Position numbers and translations under genes: made by a program
In this document: positions 10,052-17,415 of the stretch, in pieces
How the letters are laid out: the number at the start of each line of letters is the position of its first letter
Position numbering within the stretch: position 1 is the stretch's first letter
DNA from: Streptomyces sp. R28
GTDB lineage: Bacteria > Actinomycetota > Actinomycetes > Streptomycetales > Streptomycetaceae
Direction of reading: 5' to 3'
NCBI RefSeq assembly: GCF_041052385.1
Contig: NZ_CP163439.1
Location: 5,259,001-5,323,000, forward strand
DNA: 64,000 nucleotides
Notes under the pieces: generated by a model
The model's database searches: none
Seen by the model: only the letters and a program-made list of their open reading frames with translations
What the model was told of the DNA's origin: nothing

Positions 10052-10641
10052 GCCGGACCCTCCGACGATGCAGTGACCGCAGCCCTCGCCGGTACGCTGC
10101 CCGGCACCCCAGCCGGGGTCCCGCTGTCCGCCGCTCCCACCTGCCCGCTGTCCACCGCCTCCACCGGCACGCCGACTGCCGCCCCCGCCCGGACAGTGAC
10201 CGCAGCACCAGCCGGGACGGTCACCGTCACCGTGCCGGTCACGTGTCTGCCGATGCCGTTCGCGCCGACCACCTGTACCGTCGCCGTGTCGCCGTCGACC
10301 TCCTCGATCCTGCCCGTCAACACCATCGTGTCTCCCGGGTAGTTGGGCGCCCCGAGTCGTATGGCCACCCTGCGCAGTTCGGCCGTCGGTCCGAAGTGGT
10401 CGGTGATGTAACGGCCGACCAGGCCGTTGGTCGTGAGGATGTTCATGAAGATGTCGGGAGAGCCCTTCTGGCGGGCCAACTCCGCGTCGTGGTGCACGTC
10501 CTGGTAGTCGCGGGAGGCGATGGCCCCGGCGACGATCAGCGTGCGGGTGATCGGGATCTCCAGCGGCGGCAGCTCGTCACCGGCCTTGATGCGATTCTCC
10601 GTCGCTCCCTGATTCCCCGTCGCTCCCTCACCGGCCCTCAT
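10048..10641 (-). CDS. MaoC-like enoyl-CoA hydratase subunit (ChsH1-like)
   Basis: 197 aa. The first ~135 residues form a single hot-dog MaoC domain with the hydratase-2 signature IASRDYQDVHHDAELA (Asp and His predicted catalytic), followed by GDTMVLTGRIEEVDGDTATV. In mycobacteria ChsH1 pairs with ChsH2 to hydrate a steroid enoyl-CoA. ATGA overlaps on both sides (10638-10641 and 10048-10051) tie it to its partners. Odd point: about 60 extra C-terminal residues rich in Ala, Val and Gly (AVTVRAGAAVGVPVEAVDSG and onward), not expected for a ~130-aa ChsH1 and low in complexity. Confidence 0.82.
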   Translation of the reverse strand: MRAGEGATGNQGATENRIKAGDELPPLEIPITRTLIVAGAIASRDYQDVHHDAELARQKGSPDIFMNILTTNGLVGRYITDHFGPTAELRRVAIRLGAPNYPGDTMVLTGRIEEVDGDTATVQVVGANGIGRHVTGTVTVTVPAGAAVTVRAGAAVGVPVEAVDSGQVGAADSGTPAGVPGSVPARAAVTASSEGPA

Positions 10642-11606
10642 GCGACAACCTCCTGCATCTGCTGAGCCTCCTGAGCGCACCAGACAGGCAGCACCAACCC
10701 CTCGTCGTACTCCCGGAATTCGAGTCGCACCGGCAGCCCGATCCGCACCTTGTCGTACGGCACCCCCACCACGTTGCCGATCATCCGCACACCCTCGGCC
10801 AGTTCGATCAGGCCGACCGCGTAGGGAGGGTCGAAGGCGGGGAACGGTGGGTGGTGCATCACGACGTACGAATAGACCGTGCCCTCGCCACTCGCCCCGA
10901 CCGTGTCCCAGTCCAGGCCGCCGCAGGCGTTGCAGCCGGGCAGCCAGGGGTGGCGCAGAGTGCCGCAGCCGGTGCAACGCTGGATGAGCAGGCTGCGCCG
11001 CTGGACGCCCTCCCAGAAGGCGGCGTTGTCGCGGTTGACTACGGGGCGGGGGCGAGAGGGTTTCTTGTGCTGCCCTGGCTGACCGGCCCGGCCTGTGGGC
11101 GCGTATTTGAGGATGCGGAAGCGGTGGGTGCCCGCCAGGTCGCTGCCGACGCGGATGTTCATGCGGGTCGTGACGAAGTACCCCGTGCCGAGCTTCGTCG
11201 TCTTCTTCTCCGACACCGACTCGATCACCGAGTCGAAGGTGATCTCGTCCCCGGGCCGCAGGGGCCGTAGATACTCCTGCTCGCAGTCGGTGGCGACCAC
11301 CGAGGTGTAGCCCGCGTCGTCGAGCAGGCCGAGCAGCTCGTCGTACGCGTGCGTGCCTCTCGCATGGCCGGAGAGGCCGCTCATGGTCCACGCCTGGAGC
11401 ATGGTGGGCGGTGCGATGGCGTCCGGCCCCGAGTACGCCGGGTTGGTGTCGCCCATGGCCTCGCACCAGTGTCGGATCATGGGCGCGTTGACGGGATCCT
11501 TGCCCGCGCGCGCCACAGCGGCGCGCTGCCCCTCGTAGACCTTCAACCGCGTCTCGAACTCGTCGCTCGCTTCCGCCTCATGGCTCACCACGGGCTCGTA
11601 GCTCAC
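10638..11606 (-). CDS. Bifunctional MaoC / OB-fold (DUF35) protein (ChsH2-like)
   Basis: 322 aa from the GTG at 11606, which has GAGGGGG 5 bp upstream; an ATG at 11687 would add 27 residues without support. N-terminal MaoC-type hot-dog domain (PVNAPMIRHWCEAMGDTNPA, PPTMLQAWTM), then a DUF35 module with a zinc ribbon CTGCGTLRHPWLPGCNACG and an OB-fold (GTVYSYVVMHHPPFPAFDPP). This matches ChsH2 (about 311 aa in mycobacteria), whose MaoC half pairs with ChsH1 and whose DUF35 half docks Ltp2. First gene of the three-gene unit. Confidence 0.84.
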   Translation of the reverse strand: MSYEPVVSHEAEASDEFETRLKVYEGQRAAVARAGKDPVNAPMIRHWCEAMGDTNPAYSGPDAIAPPTMLQAWTMSGLSGHARGTHAYDELLGLLDDAGYTSVVATDCEQEYLRPLRPGDEITFDSVIESVSEKKTTKLGTGYFVTTRMNIRVGSDLAGTHRFRILKYAPTGRAGQPGQHKKPSRPRPVVNRDNAAFWEGVQRRSLLIQRCTGCGTLRHPWLPGCNACGGLDWDTVGASGEGTVYSYVVMHHPPFPAFDPPYAVGLIELAEGVRMIGNVVGVPYDKVRIGLPVRLEFREYDEGLVLPVWCAQEAQQMQEVVA

Positions 11607-11790
11607 CGTCGCCCCCTCGTCCTCATCGCCCCACGGCGCATCGCACTGACACTTCTGGTACACCGCGACCGCCGATCCGGTTCCCACGAGTTTTTGAGAA
11701 CTTCACGACGCGCCGGGCCCGGGTCCCGGGCCCCAGGTCTCAGACCACAGACCACAGGCCCCAGGCCCAGGCTCCAGACTCACGAAGGTT
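11607..11790. other. Leader/promoter region of the ChsH2-like operon
   Basis: No plausible gene. Contains imperfect GC-rich direct repeats (GGGCCCGGGTCCCGGGCCC and CAGACCACAGACCACAGGCC) between 11715 and 11770. An operator-like palindrome follows at 11791. Confidence 0.4.
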
Positions 11791-11807
11791 TCTGACTGTC
11801 CGTCAGA
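11791..11807. promoter_or_regulatory. TetR-type operator-like inverted repeat
   Basis: TCTGACTGTCCGTCAGA is a perfect 6-bp inverted repeat (TCTGAC/GTCAGA) with a 5-bp spacer, flanked by AT-rich bases. It lies about 185 bp upstream of the ChsH2-like start, where a promoter would be expected. The form suits a TetR-family regulator, but none is adjacent. Confidence 0.5.
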
Positions 11808-11889
11808 TATAGCCCACTGTCAAGGTCGCAGCAGGCCGATGAAGGTCACCGGAAGGCCGTAGAAAAGCCAGGAGAAACACGGAAAACGC

Positions 11890-11921
11890 CTGCGTGGCGG
11901 CACCGAAGTACCGCCACGCAG
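11890..11921 (-). terminator. Hairpin terminator of the small secreted protein gene
   Basis: Perfect 11-bp stem CTGCGTGGCGG/CCGCCACGCAG with a 10-nt loop, followed on the minus strand by GTTTTCC. It begins 78 nt after the stop of the leftward gene ending at 11999. Confidence 0.8.
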
Positions 11922-11998
11922 ACGCTTTGCACCCCACAGCACACCCCACAGATCCGAGAGGGCCGGCGCGTGAGCACCGGGGCACCGGCCCCCTCAGC

Positions 11999-12325
11999 TC
12001 ACCACCAGATCGGAGTGAAGTTGACGGACGTGTTGTCGTTGCCCTGATTGACGGCCGTGAACGCGGAGCCGTTGACCTGGGCCGTGTTGCTCTGGTTCGA
12101 GGCGCCGGAGCCGGTCGCCTGCTGCTGTGTGGTGGACGAGGTGCCGTAGTTGTCGCCGCCGACCCCGCTGCCGATGAGGCCCTGGGCGGCGTTCGTGACG
12201 GCCGCGCTGGATCCGTCGTCCGCGAAGGCGCCGTTGTCCGCCGTCGCGACGCCGGTGAACAGTGCGGCGGCGAGCGGGAGTGCGGAGACAGCTGCGATGA
12301 CGCGGGCGGTACGGATGCTTGCCAT
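11999..12325 (-). CDS. Small secreted Asn/Gln-rich protein
   Basis: 108 aa from the ATG at 12325, fixed by CTGGAGGAAC 3 bp upstream. Signal peptide: MASIRTARV, a hydrophobic core AAVSALPLAAALFTGV, then cleavage near ATA-DN. The mature ~78 residues are small and polar, rich in Gly, Ser, Thr, Asn and Gln (TTQQQATGSGASNQSNTAQ, AVNQGNDNTS), with no Cys or Lys, ending in aromatic FTPIWW. The composition recalls rodlin-type surface proteins, but I see no firm family match. It has its own promoter region and terminator, so it is a monocistron. Confidence 0.8.
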   Translation of the reverse strand: MASIRTARVIAAVSALPLAAALFTGVATADNGAFADDGSSAAVTNAAQGLIGSGVGGDNYGTSSTTQQQATGSGASNQSNTAQVNGSAFTAVNQGNDNTSVNFTPIWW

Positions 12326-12674
12326 GTTGTTCCTCCAGAACAGCGCCCAGGCTCCCCGCCGGACGCATAGGTAGTGCATGAAGTACTGCTCGTCCCAAGG
12401 CAGTTGGCCGACCGCCCCGGAGCTGTGCACGACGTCGCGAGATCAGAGTTGCCCACCGAATCCCCGACGAACCACCCCGGAAGCCACCATTCGCCCTGAA
12501 GCGTGATGACAAGTCGATAAACCCCTTTCGCCACTTCTAGCCTCCAAGTCGGGGCAGTGCGGACAGCCCCATCTCAAGCCCCACAAGAGGCGAAAGGTTC
12601 CAGCAGACTTCTGGCCAAACCTCCACCGCCCGGCGAGTCGCCCGCCAGGCCACCCTCTCCCCCTCTTTCCTTTT
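12326..12674. other. Divergent promoter region
   Basis: Nearly 350 bp between the leftward secreted-protein gene and the rightward Prim-Pol gene. I see no convincing gene on either strand. It must hold both promoters; no clear -10/-35 pair can be assigned. Confidence 0.4.
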
Positions 12675-12690
12675 TCGAACATTCGTACGA
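12675..12690. promoter_or_regulatory. SOS/LexA-box-like site before the Prim-Pol gene
   Basis: TCGAACATTCGTACGA matches the actinobacterial LexA form TCGAAC-N4-GTTCGA at 11 of 12 fixed positions. It lies 10 bp before the ATG at 12701, in an AT-rich pocket (CTTTCCTTTTTCGAAC), where a repressor would block transcription. Confidence 0.5.
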
Positions 12691-12700
12691 ACATGGAGGC

Positions 12701-13567
12701 ATGGCCACCACCGACCGGCAGGCCACGACGCTGGCCCTCGCACACGCCCTGTCAGCCGCCGAACGCGGACTGGCCGTCATCCCCCTGTCCCGGACGAAGC
12801 TCCCGGCCCTGCGCTCCCCGCACCGCGACGACCCCGGCCCCACGCCCTGCCACGGCGAGTGCGGCCGCTTCGGGCACGGGGTCTACGACGCCTCCACCGA
12901 CCCCGCCCGCATCCGCGAACTCTTCGCGGCCGCCCCCTGGGCCACGGGCTACGGCATCGCGTGCGGCCTGCCCCCACACCACCTGATCGGCATCGACCTC
13001 GACACCAAATCCGGTACGGACTCCTCGGCCGCCCTGCGCGAACTGGCCCTGCGACACCTGTTCACGATTCCGCTCACGGTCGTCGTCCTGACCCCGAGTG
13101 GCGGCCGCCACCTCTGGCTGACCGGCCCGCCCGACGTCGTCGTCCCCAACTCGGCGGGGCGCCTCGCGCCCGGCATCGACATCCGCGGCGCCGGCGGCTA
13201 CCTCGTCGGCCCCGGCTCCCGCACCGACCACGGCGTCTACAGCACCGCCCCCGGCACCTCCCACATCGCACCCGCGCCCTGCCCGCGCGCCCTCCTGCGC
13301 CTTCTGCTCCCTCCGCCCCGCACGCACCACCCCACGCCCCCGTCGGCCGGCGGCCACGGGCAGGGACTCGTCCAGTTCGTGCTCGCCGCGCACGAGGGCC
13401 AGCGCAACACCCGCCTGTTCTGGGCCGCCTGCCGCGCCTACGAGGACGGCATCGGCCCCGCCCTGGTCGACCCGCTGGTCGAGGCGGCACTCAGCACCGG
13501 CCTGACCGAACGCGAGGCCCGCGCGACGATCGCGTCGGCTGCCCGCATGACGGGGCACCGGCCTTGA
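12701..13567 (+). CDS. Bifunctional DNA primase/polymerase (Prim-Pol) domain protein
   Basis: 288 aa from the ATG at 12701. The family N-terminus is seen as ALAHALSAAERGLAVIPLSR, a zinc-binding-like CHGECGRFGHG, then YGIACGLPPHHLIGIDLDTK with the acidic pair IDLD (Asp99, Asp101) expected at the active site, and TPSGGRHLWL with the conserved His. A C-terminal helical tail (REARATIASAARMTGH) resembles the PriCT-like end of such proteins. No helicase domain is fused, so the protein is short compared with phage or plasmid replicative forms. GGAGG before the start is only 1 bp from the ATG, so the transcript may be nearly leaderless. An SOS-like box overlaps the promoter, suggesting a DNA-damage role. 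Confidence 0.82.
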   Translation: MATTDRQATTLALAHALSAAERGLAVIPLSRTKLPALRSPHRDDPGPTPCHGECGRFGHGVYDASTDPARIRELFAAAPWATGYGIACGLPPHHLIGIDLDTKSGTDSSAALRELALRHLFTIPLTVVVLTPSGGRHLWLTGPPDVVVPNSAGRLAPGIDIRGAGGYLVGPGSRTDHGVYSTAPGTSHIAPAPCPRALLRLLLPPPRTHHPTPPSAGGHGQGLVQFVLAAHEGQRNTRLFWAACRAYEDGIGPALVDPLVEAALSTGLTEREARATIASAARMTGHRP

Positions 13568-13616
13568 CGGGGCACCGGCCTTGACGGGGCACCGGCCTTG
13601 ACGGGGCACCGGCCCT
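13549..13616. repeat. Four tandem copies of a 17-bp repeat
   Basis: GACGGGGCACCGGCCTT is repeated at 13549, 13566, 13583 and 13600 (last copy ends CCT). The first copy encodes the last residues of the Prim-Pol protein and its TGA; the rest lie downstream. Each unit boundary recreates TTGACGG, so copy-number change would not alter the protein. Confidence 0.9.
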
Positions 13617-13703
13617 GACGGGACGTCCGGGGTTCCGTAGGCGCCTGACAGGCCTGGAAAAATTCACGGGAGCTCGATGCACCACCGCCCTAGAGTGCCG
13701 ACC

Positions 13704-14135
13704 ATGTCACTGACCCACGTCGTCCTCACCTCCGGCCGCTCGCTCGACCTCTCCGAGCTGCAGCTCTCCTCGACGTACGGCGGAATGCTGGAGGGCTACC
13801 CGTGCAAGCCGGTCAACGACATGAGGATCAGGGGCCTCGTCCGCGCCGCGGAGCACGCCCGCCCCGCCTCGCCGCTGCACCTCGTGCCGCCGCCGCGCGA
13901 GTATCCCGACCAGTACGCGGGCGCGTTCGGCCCGGTCGAGGTGCTGCCGTCTGTGGCCTGCGTGGGCGCCTTCCACTCCACGGCCCTCGACCGCGACCAC
14001 GACCCGGTCCTGTATCGCTCCGTCCTCACGATCATCTGGTTCCAGCCCACCACGCGCGTGCCCTCCGGCTGTGACGCGGAGGACGCGCTGCGGGAGGTCG
14101 AGTGGGAGCGGCTGGCGCGGGACTACGAGCTCTAG
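13704..14135 (+). CDS. Hypothetical protein
   Basis: 143 aa from the ATG at 13704 (MSLTHVVLTSGRSLDLSELQ). Soluble, no signal peptide or membrane segment. It has a balanced composition and strong GC bias at third codon positions, so it is a real gene. Segments such as STYGGMLEGYPCKPVNDMRI and PVLYRSVLTIIWFQPTTRVP look like a conserved small fold, but I do not recognise the family. Ends in acidic-aromatic REVEWERLARDYEL. Confidence 0.75.
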   Translation: MSLTHVVLTSGRSLDLSELQLSSTYGGMLEGYPCKPVNDMRIRGLVRAAEHARPASPLHLVPPPREYPDQYAGAFGPVEVLPSVACVGAFHSTALDRDHDPVLYRSVLTIIWFQPTTRVPSGCDAEDALREVEWERLARDYEL

Positions 14136-14233
14136 ACGGCGGGACTACGGGCTCTGGAGACGGCCCTGCGACGACAGCCCTTGCGGAGAAATCGGCTTGC
14201 TCCGCAGGGGAGGCCGTCTGTCAGGGTCGGGCG

Positions 14234-14752
14234 ATGAGCATTTCCCGACGTGACCTGATGCGCTGGCAGTTCGATCTCACCTGGGCGCTGTTCGAGTACC
14301 ACCTCGAACGGCTCCGACCCGAGGACTTCCTGTGGGAACCGGGACCGCACTGCTGGACCGTGCGCCCGGCTGCCGACGGAACCTGGGTGCCGGACTGGGC
14401 GGAGACCGAGCCCGACCCCGTCCCCGTGCCGACCATCGCCTGGGTGAGCTGGCACATCGGCTGGTGGTGGAGCGTGGCCACCGACCATCTGCGGGGCCGC
14501 CCGCCCCGAGAGCGGACCGACGTCACCTGGCCAGGCGACGGGAAGGCGACCGTCGCCTGGCTGCGCGACCTGCGTGCGGAGTGGCTGGCCGCGCTGGACC
14601 GGCTCGACGACACGGATCTGGACGCCACGGCGCCGTTTCCCTTGCCGAACGACCCGCAGTACACCGTCGCCCACATGATCGGCTGGGTGAACGCCGAGCT
14701 GATGAAGAACGCCGCCGAGATCGGACAGTTGAGGCTGCTACGGGCCCGGTAA
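14234..14752 (+). CDS. DinB-superfamily protein
   Basis: 172 aa from the ATG at 14234. Four-helix DinB/YfiT-like layout: N-terminal WALFEYHLERLRPEDFLWEP, the central TIAWVSWHIGWWWSVATDHL, which supplies one metal-binding His, and YTVAHMIGWVNAELMKN, which supplies another. Members are putative metal-dependent thiol transferases or hydrolases; the substrate here is unknown. It stands alone between two unrelated small genes. Confidence 0.82.
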   Translation: MSISRRDLMRWQFDLTWALFEYHLERLRPEDFLWEPGPHCWTVRPAADGTWVPDWAETEPDPVPVPTIAWVSWHIGWWWSVATDHLRGRPPRERTDVTWPGDGKATVAWLRDLRAEWLAALDRLDDTDLDATAPFPLPNDPQYTVAHMIGWVNAELMKNAAEIGQLRLLRAR

Positions 14753-14876
14753 CCGGGGCTCTGATCCGTCGCCGCCGACGCCGCGCTGGTGGGTGTTTCT
14801 CGGCAAGATGTCCAGCTCGGCAATTAGCACCAAAATGGTCATTGTCTTCCCATATTCGCGCTGGATCGGAGACGCC

Positions 14877-15212
14877 ATGAAGGATCTCAAGCTTGAGCAG
14901 AAGCGCTCCCTGTCCCGCCTTGAGGCGGCCGATCAGCTCGAGGCGCTCGCGACCGCGCTGAGGGAAGGCGGCGATGCCGAACTGGAACTCGACCCTTGGA
15001 AGCTGAGCCTGCGGATCCCGGACGACCTTCGCGGCGAGATCGAGGTCGAGGTCAGTGACGGGGAGATCGAGCTGGAGATCGAGTTCAAATGGCCGACCGC
15101 CTCAGGCGCAGAGAAGCCTGGAAGCAGGCAGAAGAGCACGGCTGCCGGTCCCGGGCGAGCCCGCACCGGGGCAGGCAGAACCTCGAAGCGGACCGCCGCG
15201 ACGAAGTCGTGA
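14877..15212 (+). CDS. Amphi-Trp domain protein
   Basis: 111 aa from the ATG at 14877. The first ~70 residues form an amphi-Trp domain: LEQKRSLSRLEAADQLEALA, then ELELDPWKLSLRIPDDLRGE and a beta-rich acidic stretch ending IEFKW. The tail is basic and Ala/Gly/Lys-rich (GRARTGAGRTSKRTAATKS), histone-tail-like, and could bind nucleic acid. Function of the family is not established. A strong terminator follows immediately. Confidence 0.8.
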   Translation: MKDLKLEQKRSLSRLEAADQLEALATALREGGDAELELDPWKLSLRIPDDLRGEIEVEVSDGEIELEIEFKWPTASGAEKPGSRQKSTAAGPGRARTGAGRTSKRTAATKS

Positions 15213-15216
15213 GCCG

Positions 15217-15250
15217 AGAAGGGGTGCCCGAAAATCCGGGCACCCCTTCT
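15217..15250. terminator. Strong bidirectional terminator
   Basis: Perfect 14-bp stem AGAAGGGGTGCCCG / CGGGCACCCCTTCT with loop AAAATC. It starts 5 bp after the amphi-Trp stop and also faces the leftward tRNA-Ser gene. Confidence 0.85.
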
Positions 15251-15276
15251 CACCTGGCCTTATACCGCCTGACAAG

Positions 15277-15361
15277 CGGTGGGTGTGGGATTTGAACCCA
15301 CGGTGACTCGCGCCACGACGGTTTTCAAGACCGTTCCCTTAGGCCGCTCGGGCAACCCACC
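15277..15361 (-). tRNA. tRNA-Ser (anticodon UGA)
   Basis: Minus strand reads GGTGGGTTGCCCGAGCGG at the 5' end. The acceptor stem GGTGGGT pairs with ACCCACC, discriminator G; no CCA is encoded. The anticodon arm is GGTCTTGAAAACC with anticodon TGA. There is a long variable arm and the T-arm GGGTTCAAATCCC. 85 nt. Confidence 0.95.
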
Positions 15362-15493
15362 TCGCCCCGGCCCACCAGGGGCGGAGCGGGTACAGCGTAC
15401 CGGCCTGACGCGTGGCGCGGGGTTGGTGGTCCGTATGGGGGCCGGTCGCTCCCTTGCCGAGCAGTCTCTGAGCGGCCGTACGAGCGCTCGCCG

Positions 15494-17055
15494 TCAGCCG
15501 GCGTCGCTCAGGCGGACTCCCTTGACGGCGGCGTCGAAGACCGGCCGGTACTCGTGCCATTGCTCGTCCGGGGCGGAGAGGTAGATGACGTACTGGGTGC
15601 CGTCGGCGCTCGCGAAGGCCAGTTCCGCCGCGCGGTACTTGCGTGCCCGGCCGTCGAAGGTGAACTCCCAGTACCCGGCAGGCCGTCCCCGGAAGGTCGT
15701 TTCGGCCATCCTGACGCGTTCGTAGCCGGGGTTGTCGCGGGCGGTCTGTTCCTCTTCCGTCTCACGCCAGTGCCGCAGCGGATCGGTGCCCGCGAACTCG
15801 ACGACGTTGACCCTCAGGCCCACCAGTTCCGACGGGTCTATATAGCCGACTTCGCCGCCGGACAACGTCTTGCGGGTCCAGCCGTCCCGCACCGGCACGG
15901 AGATGCCGGTGTCCGGCTTCTCGAGGTGGTACCCGGCGGGCATCGGCGGCACGGTGGGACCGGGACTGGCGGCGGGGGAGGAAGTGACGCCTCGGGGCCG
16001 GACGTATGCGCGGTCGGCCCATCGGGGCCGCGCTTGAGCCACCACAGTGCGCCGCCGCCCGCCAGACAAGCGGCGAGGGTCACTGCCAGGACGGACCACA
16101 CCACCGTACGTCGGCGGTTGCCCCTGCCCTTGCCCTTCCCGCCAGGAGGCGCGAGGTCCTCGGCACGGTCCGGGCGCGTGGGGGAATCGAGGCGCGCGGT
16201 TCGGGTGCCGGTCACCTCGCCCAGGCGGCGTTCGACCTCGTGCACGTCCATGCGCTGTTCGGGATCCTTGACGAGCAGACCCTCGATCACCGGGGTCAGG
16301 TCCCCGGCCCTGCGCGAGGGCTCGTACGGATCGGTGGCGATGGCGTACGCCGTCTCGATGGGGGTGTCGCGCCGGAACGGGTCCCGCCCCTCGACCGCCT
16401 GGTACAGCGTTGCCCCCAGGGCCCACAGATCACTGGCGGGACCGGTCTCGGGATGCGCGCCCCTGAGCCGTTCGGGCGCCAGGTAGCAGATGGAGCCGAT
16501 CAACTCGCCGGGCTTGGTCAGCGAGGACGTTCCCGACTCCATGGCGATCCCGAAGTCGGTGAGGACGATCCGTCCGTCGTCACCGAGCAGCACGTTGGCG
16601 GGTTTGACGTCCCGGTGCAGGACCCCGGCGTCGTGGGCGGCGCGCAGGGCGGCGGCCATGGCCAGGCCGATCCGGGCGGCCTCCTCGGGTGGCAGCGCGC
16701 CCCGGCGGGTCAGTACGTCGCTCAGCGTGACCGAGGGGATGTACTCCATGACGATGCACGGCAGGCCCTCGTCGTCGACGACGTCGTGCACCACGATCAC
16801 GTTGGGGTGGGTGATCCGGGCGGCGCTGCGGGCCTCGCGGCGGGTGCGCTCGTAGAGCGTCCGGACCTCGTCGTCCTGCAGGTGCGGCGGGATGCGCAGC
16901 TTCTTCACGGCGACGTGGCGGCCGAGCAGTTTGTCCTCGGCACGCCAGACGGTTCCCATACCGCCGCTGCCCACCCGCTCCACCAGCAGGTACCTGCCGG
17001 CGACGAGCCGCCCGAGATCGGACACCGCGAGACCGTCCCCTTGTCTGCTTCCCAT
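15494..17055 (-). CDS. Membrane Ser/Thr protein kinase (PASTA-less PknB type) with a frameshift in the linker
   Basis: Start ATG 17055, with GGAG 6 bp upstream. The kinase domain is intact: glycine loop VGSGGMGTVWRAE, Lys51 (HVAVKK), catalytic HRDVKPANVLL (Asp149), TDFGIAM (Asp167), YLAPERL. A membrane span follows (TVVWSVLAVTLAACLAGGGA, residues 317-336), then a Pro-rich linker. The extracellular sensor-like part (MPAGYHLEKPDTGISVPVRD to VKGVRLSDAG) lies in another frame, ending at 15494. The frames meet at a run of five G (five C on the coding strand) at 15974-15978. As read, the protein stops at 15838 after 405 aa; one extra C would restore 521 aa. Either a sequencing error or a real slippage mutation. 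Confidence 0.85.
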
Positions 17056-17355
17056 TCGCGGCTCCGCTTCCCATTCGCGAACAGTCGAGGTCGAGAAGGC
17101 ACGATAGCCCATCCGAACGTATGGACGCGGTCGCCCTCGATCGGCAACTCCCCACGCGCGCAGCGTAATCCACACCCGGGCGAACAGCTTCCTGGCCGTC
17201 CACCCATGCCGTCGCCTCAGCGAACGACAGTGCGACAGGGCGCCCTCCCGGCGGGGAGGACGCGGGTGCGTCCCGTCCTGGTTCCCGCCTCCGCCGCAGG
17301 CGCCCGCATCTCTCCCCCTCTCAAGACGGGGCGGGAGACGCGGACAACAAACGCA
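17056..17355. other. Upstream region of the kinase gene
   Basis: No gene seen. Includes a direct repeat CTTCCCATTCGCG, one copy overlapping the kinase start near 17050 and one near 17069. Presumably holds the kinase promoter. Confidence 0.4.
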
Positions 17356-17405
17356 CACGCGCGCGTGACGTCGGCCCTGGTCGGAGCCGGACGTACGCGC
17401 GCGTG
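17356..17405 (-). terminator. Long hairpin after the HtrA gene, built from CACGCGCGCGTG
   Basis: CACGCGCGCGTGACGTC pairs imperfectly with GACGTACGCGCGCGTG across a ~17-nt loop, 11 bp past the htrA stop. No T-run follows. The left arm is one copy of a 12-bp palindrome found repeatedly in this part of the window. Confidence 0.55.
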
Positions 17406-17415
17406 GCCGGTGGCG

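Noticed and set aside
15277..15361. tRNA-Ser as an integration site for a mobile element
   Set aside because: No integrase, excisionase or duplicated 3' tRNA segment is visible near either tRNA-Ser gene.
15279..15584. ORF beginning MGVGFEPTV
   Set aside because: Its start lies within the tRNA-Ser gene; this translated-tRNA sequence is a familiar annotation artefact.
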